A DNA stretch of 64,000 nt. It comes from Tetrastigma voinierianum (lineage: Eukaryota; Streptophyta; Magnoliopsida; Vitales; Vitaceae). Each line of letters starts with the position of its first letter. Within the stretch, counting starts at the first letter, position 1. Shown here piece after piece: positions 1-12,322 of this stretch. The translations under genes and the position numbers were made by a program. Where the stretch lies: positions 124,001 through 188,000 of the forward strand of contig JAEQBH010005283.1 in NCBI GenBank assembly GCA_016808115.1, read 5' to 3'. The notes under the pieces are model-generated. The model was not told the DNA's origin and did no database searches. It was given only the letters and a program-made list of their open reading frames with translations.

Positions 1-55
1 TCCAAGTGGGATACCATCACCACTCAAGAGACCAAAGTTTTATTTGTAAGGAACT

Positions 56-3000
56 CAGAACACCCCAAAATATCTTTACAGCCAGCATGTTGGTAGTAGT
101 ATTTTTATAAGATAATTTGAATGTTTCAGATTTAAATACTAAACATGAACAGAAACCTGAAAAGCTTACAAGATAACAAGGGTAACATTTAATTTGTCAA
201 AAAGGGACCTAGTGGTCATAAAAGAAAGATAAATAAATTAGAATATGGCATAAGTTGATTTGGTAAAAGAGAAGAACCCAAGGACTTAATGCAAAATGAA
301 AACTAACCTAAAAATGGAGCTATTTGAGCACAAACATGGCCTTGATTCTTAAAAATTGATTTAAGACCAAATTTATCTCAAATTTGGGGAGAGAAACCAT
401 GGAGAGAAGAGAAATGGAGAGGAAGGAAGAAGAAGAAGAGGAAGCAAAGTGAGGAAGGAGCCAAAAAGGTATGGATTTCTATGGTTTTTGGTATGGAATT
501 GTATGGATCTTTGATTTTCAGGACAAATTATAAAGCCTGGGACTGCGGTAAGGATGTCTATGAGCTCAGAAACCTAGGGGTTTTGATAGGGATTGATCCT
601 AACCTAGGGATTTTTGAAATTAGGGTTGGTAAAACCCTAAATGGAATCAAGAGTATAAAATCCTCCCTTTGATGTTGGATTCATGGTTAAATGGAAAGAA
701 ATTGAGTTAGGGTTTAGAACAAACCCTAACAAATCTTGGTGCTTGGTTTGTGTAAGGGTTAAGACCCATATTAGAGTTGTTTGGGGAGTATGCATGAAAG
801 GTTTTTAAAGGAAACATGAGGCTGAAAGATGATTATGTTGCTCCAACCACCATTTCAAGATGAATTTGGAGTGGTTTTGATGTGTATATGGAGCATTGAT
901 GATTTGGGGCAGAAATACATATGGAAAACGGAAGAAAAGCCCACATTCTCGTAGATTTAGTATCTGCATTCTGATACAAAGTCGATGCACTGCATGTATG
1001 CTCTATTTTTCTCGTTTCGACCAAATAGAAGCCTGGTCCCGAGAAAGGTGCAGGCACATGTAACTCGTAGGGGCGAGCACACGAGCACTGGCAAAACGCC
1101 ATTATAATAGTTTTGAGTTGTTATTAATGATAAAAATTAGGGTCCTGGGAATTATAATAGCAAAGCCATAGGCTATGAATTCAAAAGATATAAAGTGCAT
1201 AATGAAAGTATAGTATACTGTAAAATGGTGTGTAATACAAGTTGATATCAAATATTAAAAAAGACGGAGGACCAAAATTTAATCAAAGGGTAGATGGGCC
1301 ATTATACAAATAACAAGAGTCGACACAAATATTAAAGATGGAGCAGATTTAGTTGCAATTACAAACATGGGATTTTAAAAATAGAAGACAACCAAAATTC
1401 ACATTTTGTCCTTCAAAATTTCAAGAACCACAGGGAGAGGGATGAGGTTAAAAAGAAGAGAAAAGAAGAGGAAGAGAGGAGTTAAGAGAAGAAGTGGGAA
1501 GGAGACCAAAACCAAGGTAGTTTCATTTTGAAACTCATGTGAATTTGACAACCAGTTTTTGGCATGCATTTCCACGGAAATTAGTCGCTTCCTCGTTTCA
1601 GTGGGTTTTGTGGAGTAGATCACAGAGCCAACCTGTAATTCCTCGGTTTTAAAGCGAAACCCCAATCGCTTAAATTAAACATTAATCATCATAATTTTAT
1701 GGTTTTGTATAATTAGTGGACCTTTTGGGTTGAATTCTTGGATTCATCTAGGTTTGGTTTTATGAATTTCCAAATCACCACCCAAAGGTTGTGGAGTTGT
1801 TTTGAGTTAACTTCATGTGGTTTTTGAGGTATTATAATTGGTTGTGAAAGAGAATGGCTTAAAAGGAAATTGTCAGTTCTGGTAAAACCCTGTTTTACTT
1901 TGCATGTGATTAAGTTATAATCATCCAAATGAATCTGATTCTAATTGGTAAAGAACCATAAGAGATAGGGGCTACAAATGTATGGTAAGGAACCAAGAGT
2001 AAATTAGAAGCCTCTATGGGCTCCTAAATACGGACTGAAAGGTGAGCTCGTGTAGCTAACTGATTATGCTCTGTTTTGCATGGTTGTAAAGATTTGGCCA
2101 TATAGAGTTTCACTTAACCAAATTGAGTGATTCAAAATTTGGGTAAAATAGACATCTAGGGAATAAGTTATCTGAAGGAAGTACATACAAATTGTAAGCC
2201 AAAAGGGTCTATAAATTTGTCAAAGTTGAGCTATGTGCAGACTTGTTATGCCAAATTGAGTCACCTAGATGTAAAATACAATAACTTCTGAGTTTTGGTG
2301 ATCCAAATTGGGGTGATTCCTAATTGAGAAGAAACCCTAGAATCATAGCTTCAAATGAGTAAAGAAACCATTTCCAATTTATGGAGTTAAGATCCCAGAA
2401 AATCATGATACAGTAGGTGATTCTAGTGAGTTTGGAATCCAAAACATGCGTAATCTCAGCAGGGGGTCGAGGGCCCCAGGGAGAAGGAATTTTATACTGA
2501 ACTTTAGCATATGTCTGGAGAGCAGGTATGGACTGATCTGAGAGTTTCCACACTTTTGAAGACCTTGAATAATTTTTGGGTAATAAAGTCCATATATTGT
2601 TGAAAAAGGTTACCAAAATGAGTGGTTTTTGTTAGGGTTTTTTAGTGCTCAAGGGTAAATTGTTAATTTGACTTTATATGAATTGTTAAGACTTTAAAGT
2701 GACTTCCATGGTGAAGTAATGTTAAGTTGTTTATACTATAATGAGGTGACACGCTGCCAGATGCCCGTTGAGGCTAGGCTAAAAAGCAAAGGAGGCAATG
2801 TAGTGGATTTGTGCTCAAGTTGGGAAACAAAGAGGTGAGTGTTCTAAACCTATTTTTTCCAAATACTAGTGTATTATTACGAACTGCTAAGACCTGCGAT
2901 TTGAATGGGCTGATTTTAAACCATGTTTGAAAGGCAGCAAATGAGTTTAACAAGCAAGCAAATGGTTGAGCAATCCATTTTCAAAAGTTAGCATTGGTTT

Positions 3001-4363
3001 TAAATTGTAAAATCATTTTTCTGCTGTTAGCAAGCAAATGGTTTTTGAATAATTAAACCATTTTTCGCTAGCAAGCAAGCAAAGAATATTTGCGTAAAAA
3101 CAGGCTCTTCCTTGTTCTAAGTGCAAGCAAACCGGGGCGTATATGTGATTCCCGCACGCAGACCCACACAGCAGGATTCCATACATGCATATTATAGTTT
3201 GGCCTGCCCAAGAAACTTGTGGTCATACATCACAGCTTAAAGGAGACCGGCACGTATAGAATATATACAGTTATGAGTTTCTGATCCAATTATGGTGATT
3301 GCGACCCAGGCTTAATACCATATTTACCCTGAAAGGTGATGCTGAGCACAGTCCTTCCACCGCACTTACCAAGCCTGTGCCCCGTGTTTAACTGGGGTAC
3401 GCAAGCAAAATAGCCCTCCAATGGTTGATGTTTTATAAGCATGATATACGCTTTGAAAATCAACCATTATGCTGGTCGCGCTCTGTGCTTCTGGGGAGTT
3501 TTTAAAGGTAACCATGAGCCAAGCCCTCGCTAGATTTGGGCAAACCATCCATTTACCAAGCTCCCGTGATTAAAGCAAACTGGCTGAGCCCCAAAGTTCC
3601 CGTTTATTACATGCTGCTTGAGCCTGTGCTCTCAGTGTTTATGAAAAGTTCGAGAAACTTTAAAGGTATGGTTTATAAGTTTTGAGAAACCCAAAGCAAG
3701 AGATTTAAGAAAAAAAAAAAAAAAAAAAAAAATTTCTTTAGAAAACTTTAATGCATGATAAGCACAGCAAGAAAGAGATTGTTGTCTTCGACAAACTGGT
3801 TAGATGAAACAATAGTGTTTGGGAAATCTGAAGTAAAGGCAAGAAAGAAACATTTGAAATGATCATGGTGGCATGAAGTCTACAGGCTTTAGATGTTTTT
3901 CCAAAAGAAACATTTTAAAAGCAGATACACTCACCTGAGCTCGCTTAGCCTATTATTTTCTCTGCTTTTAAAACCCATTTGGCACAGCAATGACTTGGTT
4001 ACTAATAGAGTCCCCCTCGAAGGATCAAGATAAGGTCATGTTAGAATTTGTATGAACACTTGAACTGTATAAAGGAATATATGTATGTACATACGTGTTT
4101 ATGAAAATGTGTGGAGGGCCATAATAGCGGCATGCTCACATAAAGGCAAACTCAGATACGGTGCCTTGGGAAACGCATGTCCCATATGGCAGCCGTTATG
4201 TCACAAAATTCTTATAAAATCATAAGCTAGAAAAAGAAAAAAATTTGATAATGACAGCTTTAAGTATATGGCTTTGCTTCATGATTTTCTAGTCATAGTA
4301 TGGTAATTACTGGATTTGTGGAGTGGTCGCATTTGACCGCCATAGGGGTGGTAAAGGTGACAC
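56..4363 (+). repeat. LTR-derived sequence, Tekay-like Gypsy, plus orientation
   Basis: No gene is recognisable. The stretch follows the order of the LTRs seen later in the window: an ACACCCC start near 59, a purine-rich tract at about 395-470, then segments containing a GATCCAAATTGGGGTGATTC-type motif (about 2,300) that also occur at 56,070-56,110 and, in reverse, at about 53,030. A second purine-rich tract at about 1,430-1,505 suggests two LTR starts, so a nested or duplicated LTR is possible. The right edge is placed at a GGTGACA end near 4,363, but this is tentative. The short reading frames in this stretch lie on both strands, show no domain and are taken as chance. Bases 1-55 may be the tail of an internal region preceding the LTR; this was not proven. 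Confidence 0.45.
3710..3732 (+). repeat. Poly-A run (23 A)
   Basis: A homopolymer of 23 adenines lies inside the LTR-derived region. Similar A-rich (or T-rich on the other strand) runs sit near the 3' part of the related LTRs at about 6,621 and 51,612, so it is more likely part of LTR structure than the tail of an inserted retroposed copy. No duplication flanking a LINE or SINE was seen. Confidence 0.6.
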
Positions 4364-5240
4364 TAAGACTGTATTTGACCATAACTCGCTTGACAAAGAT
4401 CCGGGACGGAGTGATATCTGCTGCTGGTTAAAATAGACTTCAAGGGAGAAACCCCAAATGATGATGAAATATACCTTCACTCCCACTCTGATGCCCAAAA
4501 ATTAACACCAAAGTAGATGATAGATCTGCACACTCGTCGCTTGATCTATATAGTTCCAGTTGTTTTACTATCTCTTGAGCTTTCTATGTTCGATTTAGTG
4601 ATTCCAAGCTGGAGGAGAGTCTTAGCACCTTTAGCTTCAATGAATACAAAATAAACCAGGTCAGGTACAGTTGCTTCCCTGAAAAACAGCAATCTGATCG
4701 GCTCCTGAGGTAGATCCCTAAACCTTGGTCATTTGACATGAAATGCCATAACTTTCGCTCGAATAATTGGAATTTGGAATTGATTTCAATTTTCTAAGGA
4801 AAAGTAGATGTGGATTTAGGATAGCGAATGATATGAACGACGTGAATTACACTCCGATTCTTGGTATAAGATACGAAAATATGAAAATGAACCCGAAACA
4901 GAACGACGGAAAATACAGCGCACTATGTCATGAACACGGAAAGACAAAGATAGGGTTATGAGTTCCCAAAGACGATGATATCGGCATGATCGCACCAGAA
5001 TCAAAGAAACGGAGCGGATCGCCCGTTGGTGCTTCTAAGACTCCCCGTTGGTGCCGCACCGCCGGTGCCAGCACTCGCCGCTGGCAACCACGTTTTGATC
5101 GCGTTTCGCGACTACTGGTGCTACGCACACCCGATGCGCCGGGCAGTACGCCCCCCAGATGAAAGGCGCGACTCAGCGATCATCGCACCTTTCGTACTTA
5201 TCAGCATCAAGGTCCCACCATTTCATGATCATTCAAAGGA
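4364..5240. other. Unassigned interval, probably LTR debris
   Basis: No gene or clear element boundary. Around 4,735-4,880 the text resembles LTR segments elsewhere (a CCATAACTTT-type phrase followed by a TCCGATTCTTGG-type phrase). About 5,015-5,200 is markedly GC-rich, with short repeats of the word GTTGGTGC. Frames here are short, overlap on both strands and carry no motif. Confidence 0.4.
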
Positions 5241-6600
5241 ATGAAACAGCTTTATACTATAAGACCTCGAATAAAGAATAAGAGTAAAGATCCGAATGTA
5301 CCAGACTGCTCTATAGTACCTACTGTACCTCGTATGATGATTAAACTCAGAGTACCCACTGCATCTCACATACTCAGAAAATGTATGATAAGTTTCTGTA
5401 CTAGAAGTTATAAGCCCAGTAGTACCCAGGTACCTGGAGATTTGAATCGTGTAGTACCCACTGCAATTTTTGTATAAGAATAAGCTCTCAAAATCCATGA
5501 GATCCCATTACATAAGCCTGCGAGGCATAACAAATTGTATGTGCTCTAAAGATGACTTCGAGAAACCGACAACTGCTTGTCAGATATGTTCCCAATCTCA
5601 GATAAACCGTATATGTATTTGATGTTATTCCAGACTACCACTTTAATTAAATGTCCTGTATCCGCATAAGTCCGATCTGGACCTTGTAGGTGATAAGGAT
5701 TTTTGAGTTGTTCGACTTATCGTACCACGGCAATTCACGCAACAAGATCCAGAAGACAAGAATAACAAAGTTCCTCAGAACCCAAGTATGTTCAGAAGAC
5801 AATGATAGGGATGTCTCAGAAGTACGCAGAGATTTGAAATACATGCAAGATGTTCTCAGAAGACAAGTATAAGATCTTAAATACATGTATAAGCTCCCAG
5901 AATACAAGTATAAGATCCAAATGTACAAGAATAAGTTCGCAATAGGTACGTATGAAGTTCTCGCGACCAGATATGCTCGTAGTACAAGTATAAAGATACG
6001 GCAACAATATAAGTTTCTGTAGTAATTTTTACGAGTACTCCGTACAAGAATAAGCTCCCTCCATACCAAGATAATGCTCACATATCTCTCAGCACTACCG
6101 GCAGCCTCCAATTTGTGGGCGTGGGAACCCGTATATATATAGGAACCTTGTTGCACCTAAGGCACCTTTATATAGTGCATAAATTTGAACTCCGAGATTT
6201 TAAGAGATATAGTACCAGCATGTGGATATACTCAGTCCGATGTAGTTCAAGCTATATATGGTCCTCGGGGAGATCCGAATAATTATAAGCCTGAAGAAGG
6301 GCACGCATGTCCAGATGAGAGGTCCTTGGAAGATCCAATTATAACCGAGACAGGCATCAGATAGTCCAATGATATGTCCTTTCTAGAGACCTTAATTAAG
6401 TATATCGTCCCTGATATAAGTATAAGTATGTCCTACAGAGATTGAATAAGAATAAGTTTGTCATCAAGATAAGATCTCAGTAAGAAAGTTTTATATAAGA
6501 GGTTCTACACTGCTATATGAATCGAATAAGTATGTGTCCACGGAGACTTGAATAAGAAGAAGTCTACCATGAGTGTGCACCTCAGTCTCTCAAGATAGGG
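5241..6600. repeat. ATAAG minisatellite-like region, left half
   Basis: Degenerate units of about 25-35 bp recur through the interval, built on words such as AGTATAAGATCC, GAATGTAC and AAGAATAAG separated by CTCAGA-type spacers. The same units resume at 10,120 beyond the solo LTR, so the two parts are one sequence split by an insertion. A 169-codon open frame on the minus strand (5,647-6,156) is periodic in tyrosine, leucine and serine because it reads the repeat. It is not called a gene. Confidence 0.55.
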
Positions 6601-7864
6601 TGTCGGCTGCGAGGGGTCACTTTTTTTTTTTTTTAACTTATAACCTTACACTAGTTCGGGCCTATATAATGCAGTTATTTAACTTATTATATTATGTAGC
6701 GCAAACAGATTATAAAATATATATAGCAAGAGCATGTCTATATTATACGGAAGTGTTTAACATTTACAATATTTACATTGTTTACAAAACTTCATATCAA
6801 ACAGAATTCTAAGGTCCCAAGGGAACTATTGATATATTCCTTTGTCTGGTCGTGATGTGGATTGTCCAAATTTCTCCCAAGGCTTTTCCAGACTTACACA
6901 CTACTTGAACACCGTGTTGTTTACTGTAATTTATCGCGTGGATGACCTTCTATTATATTGTCATTTGACTCTCTTATTAATAAATTCTGCATATAACACA
7001 ATTTCGAATTACTTCATTATTCTTTACTCATTTCTCATATATACTTATCATAACCGCCCATTTTTATCATCATCCATAAAGAAATTTTCATGTCATCCAT
7101 TACCTATCCTTGTAATCTGTGAGACATCATCACATAGCAAGTATGTTTCATATTCTATTTTATTTGCACATACTCTTCTATTTCTTTCTTTTTATGTTTC
7201 ATGTCCGTGATAACCTGAAGTGGATGATAAGAAACTGTTTAGGCTCGATGGCGCCGTGCTCACCGTATGAAAACAAGAACCATGAGGGCTCCGAGGTATA
7301 ATCACTGTATGAAACAAAGGGTCCATGAGGGTCGAAGGCGCCGTGATATATTATACCCGAAAGGTATTTCAACACCATGAGACAAAGGACTATCCACTGA
7401 TAGTTCCTGGAGAGCCGTGGTGACCCTTTCAGTATTCACCGCATCCAAACTGGATCTGCGCCCCTCTCTCTCTCCTCTTCCTTCGCTCCCCCATCGACCC
7501 AAACGGCCTGAAGAATGAACTTGTAGACATGCTGAGATCTAGCTTTTCCTAATGTGGCATGCCGTAATTTATCCCTTCTACCGTGTCAGTACAATCAATG
7601 TGTATTTTATGCTCAAGATAGAGCCCTATTCTAATAGCTCATTGTCATTCAAATTCTATGGTGTATATGGGCATATATATATATACAATCATTTATTCAT
7701 AACTTGTATTTTTATGTTCACAAAAGTATAAATAACTATGTTTAATTCCTTTGTATGTTTATGAGTTATTATGAATCTGCTAATATGAATAACTATATTT
7801 ACTCATGTAGCCTAAATATTTATTTTTTCAGTGTTTTCTGAGACTAATATGAGTCTCCAATCAT

Positions 7865-9000
7865 ATCATGCTATCTATTGACAGAATCTCTGGCCTCAAC
7901 GGGCTTTCCATAGGGTCCAAGAACGACCTAATCTGAGTTCAGACAAGAAGTATGACCTTCCTGGGGTTGAGGTCATGCAAATGGGCCTGACGAGCCGACG
8001 GAACCCCACTTGTTCCTGCACCTCGGCTGATGTGCTTTAGTCTAACACCTCATTCTTAATATCTAATATCTTCTCAGGCATATGGATGACTTTGACCATT
8101 GGCCTTCGATAGAGTCCGGCGACCAAATCCGGAGTTCAACATGAGATAGTGACCTTCCGAATTGAGGTCGCGCGCAAATACCCGGGACGAGTCGACCTGG
8201 ACCTGATGAGCTGCAATCGGCGATGAGCTCAGTCTAACACCATCTGACATCTAATATCTTCCTCAGGCATATGGATGGATTCTGACTCACTGGGCTTTCC
8301 ATAGAGTCCAAGAACACCCAAATCGGAGTTCAAACAAAGTGACATATGACCTTCCGAAGTTGAGTATCAGCGCCAGCCGCTCTCGACGAGTCGAGCCTGG
8401 ATCGACGAGCTGCACTGAAGTGACAGAGCTCAGCATAATACCTGGTCTGACATCTAATATCTTCCCAGGCATATGAAGGATTCTTGACTCAATGGGCTTT
8501 CCATAGAGTCCAAGAACAATCTTAAATCGAAGGTTCAAACGAAGGAGACTTCAAGTTTGAGGTCATCATGCGCAAATGGCTCGGCAGAGCTTGACCGATC
8601 GACGAGTCGCGACCGCGACGAGTCTCGCATATCACCGGGTTAGGCATCTACATTCTCCTTAGGGTTATGAATGTATTCTTGACTCAATGGGCTTTCCATA
8701 GAGTCCAAGAACACCCAAATCGAGTTCTGGACTGAGAGCGATGACCTTCGCCGGGAGGGGCCATACGTAGGCAAATCTGACGAGCTGACCTGGATTGAAG
8801 AGTTGACCTGAAGTGACGATCTCATCTATCACCTTAGTCTGACATCTAATATATTCCTCAGGCATATGGATGGATTCTTGACTCAATGGGCTTTCCATAG
8901 AGTCCAAGAACACCCAAATCGGAGTTCAAACGAAGGAGATATGACCCCGTTGGAGGTCATGCGCGCCGGCCTTGACGAGTCGACCGACCGACGAAGCCAG
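7865..9000 (-). repeat. Six-copy ~195-bp tandem array inside LTR
   Basis: The core phrase GGGCTTTCCATAGAGTCCAA or a close variant recurs at about 7,900, 8,100, 8,295, 8,495, 8,690 and 8,890, a spacing of about 195-200 bp. Flanking text (TCTAATATCTTCCTCAGGCA before, CGGAGTTCAAAC and GACGAGT-rich text after) is repeated as well. A single reverse-complement copy of the core lies at about 56,257-56,312 in the plus-oriented LTR there. The array is therefore an expansion of a segment native to this LTR family. Confidence 0.85.
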
Positions 9001-9179
9001 ACCGGCGACGGTTCTAAATTTCACAGATGAGTTGAGTTTCAGGACGAGCTGAGCCTCTACATGACGATTGAGTCATATGACTGTTGAGCTCGCATGACGA
9101 AGTTGAGTTTCTCACGCAGGTCTCGCCGACCTTATTTGACGACCTCTATGGGTCGACCTTCACCCATTTGATTGTTCGG

Positions 9180-9545
9180 GAGTAAAAAGACCATAACTGC
9201 CTGTCAGGTCCTAATTGAGAAATTCAAAAGCCTAACATCAAGTCACTGATGTGGCTACAATTTCCCAGAAGGACTTACTGATAAATTCTCTTTATTTCTG
9301 ACCCAAAAACCCGTTCTAAGGTACGGCTAGTTGACCCGAACTGGACGAACTGACCCGACCAGATCTAAATGGACTAACCTCGGTAAAAGGACCATAACTT
9401 GGTCTACAGAGGTCCAAAGCAAGAAATTCAAGAGCCTATCATCAATTTAATTGATGCATACAATTTATCATAGAAGATCTTACTTCCAGATTCCCTTTAT
9501 TTCTGACCCTAAAACTGGTTCTTAAGGTCGCTAATGCATATGATC
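9180..9545. repeat. Two-copy ~200-bp tandem repeat in LTR
   Basis: Two neighbouring blocks share GACCATAACT, AGAAATTCAA, CCTATCATCA or CCTAACATCA, ACAATTT and CCTTTATTTCTGACCC in the same order. They cover about 9,185-9,340 and 9,385-9,540. This is a second, different duplication in the same LTR as the six-copy array. Confidence 0.75.
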
Positions 9546-10119
9546 TAAACATAGGAATTTTCTCGGGTTCAACCCAACTGTATCTCTTCCTAAAACACAT
9601 ATCTAGATCCTGGGAGCTCTACCACCCAGTAACTTAACAAGAAATGAGATTGGGAGTTTCCAAACCCAAGACATGTATCCATATTCAAATTTAGTAGTTC
9701 GTACCTGTAATCTTCTTCTTCTTCTTCTTCTTCTTTCCTTCTCTTTGTTCGATTGCTTCTTTTCCGTGCCACTAAAATGAGATATTTATTTTGTTTATCC
9801 CTTCTATTTCACTTTTTAATCAAAGCGGAGAAACTTCCTCCCTTTCCTTTTAAAGTCAATTTGTCTCTTCCACCCACAATTTTCATCCTTACGGCTCCAC
9901 AATATCTTTCTTTATTATTCTTTATCTCAACTCTTCTACTATTTGCAACCACTATGTTATTCTTGTTAATAGCTTTAATCTTTCTTTTATTATTTGTACT
10001 GAACTTTATGCATGTCCTTACTTTGTTTTTATCTTTATTTTATTCCGGAAAATATACTTTTACTTTTATTATACCCAAAACATGTTATAAACCGTTAGGT
10101 ATAATTCTGGGTAGTTACA

Positions 10120-10300
10120 ATATATGTAAGACTAGAGGTGAAGCAAGATCAGAAATGTTATAAGTATAAGTTCCAAATAAGAATGGAGTCTCGCTATAGA
10201 TATAAGATCCGAATGCTATAAGTATAAGTCCTAATAAGCATAGCGTCCCAGATAAGCACAAGTAATCAGATAAGTTCATTATATGAACGTCTGGTAATTC
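10120..10300. repeat. ATAAG minisatellite-like region, right half
   Basis: Words such as AAGTATAAGTTCC, AATAAGAATGGAGTC and ATAAGATCCGAATG match the units at 5,241-6,600. The sequence begins directly at the edge of the solo LTR, which supports an insertion into one pre-existing repeat. Confidence 0.55.
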
Positions 10301-11690
10301 GATATCCGTTATCGTTTATGCTTTAAAATGTGTATATGCATAAGATATATGTTTTACCTCAAGCGAAGCTTAGCACGGTTTTAACCAGGGCACAGAGTAG
10401 AGACTGATCTTCGATATGATGGGCCAAACACACTAGTAGGGGTTCAACATAAAAGATGTCCCGTGTCGATTTGGTAAACGTAAAGGCACAGTTTTGTATT
10501 TTTTGTAATCGAATTTGCAGATGATTTGTATAGATTTTACGGATACCAATTCCTAGTGGTAGTTCTTTTGATATGTATATAATATTTTGATTTCATATAA
10601 GATGGGCCATACCCACAGTACAAGTCTATAAAAAAATTTAGGTAAAGAGTCCTTAGTATAGCGGTCTCGCACCGAACCCTGCCGATCCGCTGAACCGACG
10701 GCCGAACGGTGTGACAGAACTGCCGCTTTCTAAAGACGGCGCCAAACTGATGATGCTTTTTCAATTGAACTGGCCGAGCATGCCGATTGTTGGGTCGGCC
10801 CATTGCTGACTCTAGACGCCTGCCCTCCGCAAAATAAGAAACAAAAAGGACGAATGTTCGCCTCGTCATTTTCTATGCCTAAGTCGCTCTTTCTGGGTGG
10901 AAGAAGAACAACCGCCAGCAACGGGGTTTCAGCATGTCCGCCGCACCTTTCATCGCTAGGATGACCGAGTTATTTGGTACGATGATCGCGATAACTTTCC
11001 TAGTCGGATGATGACAGATGAAGATATTTCCTCGCTGAGGATGGATACGATATTCTCCCATCGGGTGTGAGATTTTCTTTCCTATCGAACCGACATTAAT
11101 AAGGATAATTGATGGGCACAATTAGGAAATATCCTACTTTCCGATTGGTGGAGATTTGGTATTTTCCCCAATACCGATTCCTTCGTGGGCGTCTTAGTAA
11201 GGGCGAAGTTAGGCCCTGTTTCGCCCGCATTCGTGGATACCATTAAGTACTATCGCAGTACTAGCTCGCTTTTTAATCCGACGCTTGCCTCGCGCCAGCC
11301 CACGCGCCATTATTTCAAACCCCATCAAAAATTAATCTAACAAATAAATTTATATTTCTTTTTCTAGTTAAAATAAAATTATAATGAATTTACATGTTAT
11401 AACAAAAAAACATCATTTATTTTCAACTGAAATGAATTTTTACTTAAAAATTATCTTTATTTTTTTATTTTTATAACTTTACAAATTAAAACTAACCAAA
11501 AAATCATTCATGTATTATTACTCTATTTATCCAACCTTCGTGGATCAAGATTTCTCTCTCTTCATCTTTTCTGGCCAAGAATCAGTACTAACATTAACAA
11601 AAGCACCTAAACTCCAACCAAAGACCAACGAACCTTCAATTCTGGGGCATCACCTATAATCTTCATATGGAACTTTATCTTATAAGATAA
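10301..11690. other. Unassigned interval
   Basis: No gene or element is supported. About 10,660-11,300 is GC-rich and looks like degraded repeat text, with alternating C-rich and G-rich words around ATTTTCCCC and GGAAATATCC. About 11,310-11,690 is AT-rich. A 110-codon and an 80-codon minus-strand frame overlap here in different frames and show no motif, so both are left uncalled. A decayed DNA transposon or LTR fragment is possible; no terminal repeats were found by eye. Confidence 0.4.
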
Positions 11691-11695
11691 TAAAG

Positions 11696-12309
11696 TGAAG
11701 GAAAAACACACGCGAAGGCTGACATCTAGCAATATGATTAAACATGCAATCGTATTCAAAATTCAATATTAAATAAATTACCTATGGATTTCCTGCAGAT
11801 CCGTCAACTAGACTTCTAGATCAATGCAATTAACCAAAGAATCATACCATTGACATTCACAAAGAATATATACTTAAATCAATCATGTATCACACCGTCC
11901 AATCTTGGCGACGACTGGATCATCCATCTTTCCTATAGATTCCTATCCTCTGTGTGGGGCGGTATGGATGCGTTACAAGACAACGAAACACACTTAACCT
12001 AAATTCTGTAATTACTAGAAGAAAAACCAAAGAATGGGGTGGCTCTTTCTTTTCTCTCACTCGTATTTCAAAATGTGAAAAACTTAAAGAGGAAAAACTT
12101 TAAAACCTATTACTAGAGACATCAAGAAGAATCGTTATGAGCACAATTATATTTATTATAAATAACCGCTCATATAATAAAATGAGTATTTATTATGAAA
12201 AACCAGGTTTGATATAATAAATTTGATGATTTGTTGATAATTTATAATTTATAATATTATGAGAGTTTAGAATACTAAGTGGGAATCTAAGAGCATATAA
12301 CTGCTAACA
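11696..12309 (-). repeat. Copia 3' LTR
   Basis: On the minus strand it starts TGTTAGCAGTTATATG and ends GTTTTTCCTTCA. It aligns along its length with 18,769-19,331; shared landmarks are AATTCAATATTAAATAAA, ATTACCTATG, CAACTAGACTT and AAAAACCAAAGAAT. Divergence includes many small indels and substitutions. Confidence 0.85.
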
Positions 12310-12322
12310 ATTTCCACTTGCT
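12310..12322 (-). other. Copia polypurine tract
   Basis: The minus strand reads CAAGTGGAAAT immediately before the TGTTAG LTR start. This is the expected place and type of the primer for plus-strand synthesis in Copia. A second similar tract, AGTGGGAG, lies about 0.9 kb upstream in element sense, near 13,237-13,250. Confidence 0.7.

Larger units (their letters stand above)
6601..10119 (-). mobile_element. Solo LTR, Tekay-like Gypsy, minus orientation
   Basis: Read on the minus strand it starts TGTAACTACCCAGAATTATA at 10,119 and ends with a GCCGACA-type end at 6,601 after an A-rich run. The same layout is seen in the certain 3' LTR at 51,600-53,674: pyrimidine tract (plus sense) about 400 bp from the start, tandem array in the middle, T-run near the low-coordinate end. 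No PPT or PBS adjoins either edge, and both flanks are the same ATAAG repeat. It is therefore read as a solo LTR left by recombination between two LTRs. Five-base flanks (TAGGG and ATATA) do not match. It is 3.5 kb, longer than its relative, mainly because of internal tandem expansion. Confidence 0.6.

Noticed and set aside
700..730. AAACCCTAAC words resembling telomere repeat
   Set aside because: Only isolated copies in LTR text, with no tandem run of the plant telomere heptamer.
3710..3732. Poly-A considered as LINE or SINE tail
   Set aside because: No flanking duplication or retroposon body; related LTRs have A-rich runs in comparable places.
5647..6156. 169-codon open frame, minus strand
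   Set aside because: Periodic Tyr/Leu/Ser text produced by the ATAAG minisatellite.
9753..10163. 136-codon hydrophobic frame with signal-peptide-like start, plus strand
   Set aside because: It is antisense to the first part of the minus-oriented LTR. The hydrophobicity comes from pyrimidine-rich LTR text, and the frame runs over the LTR edge.
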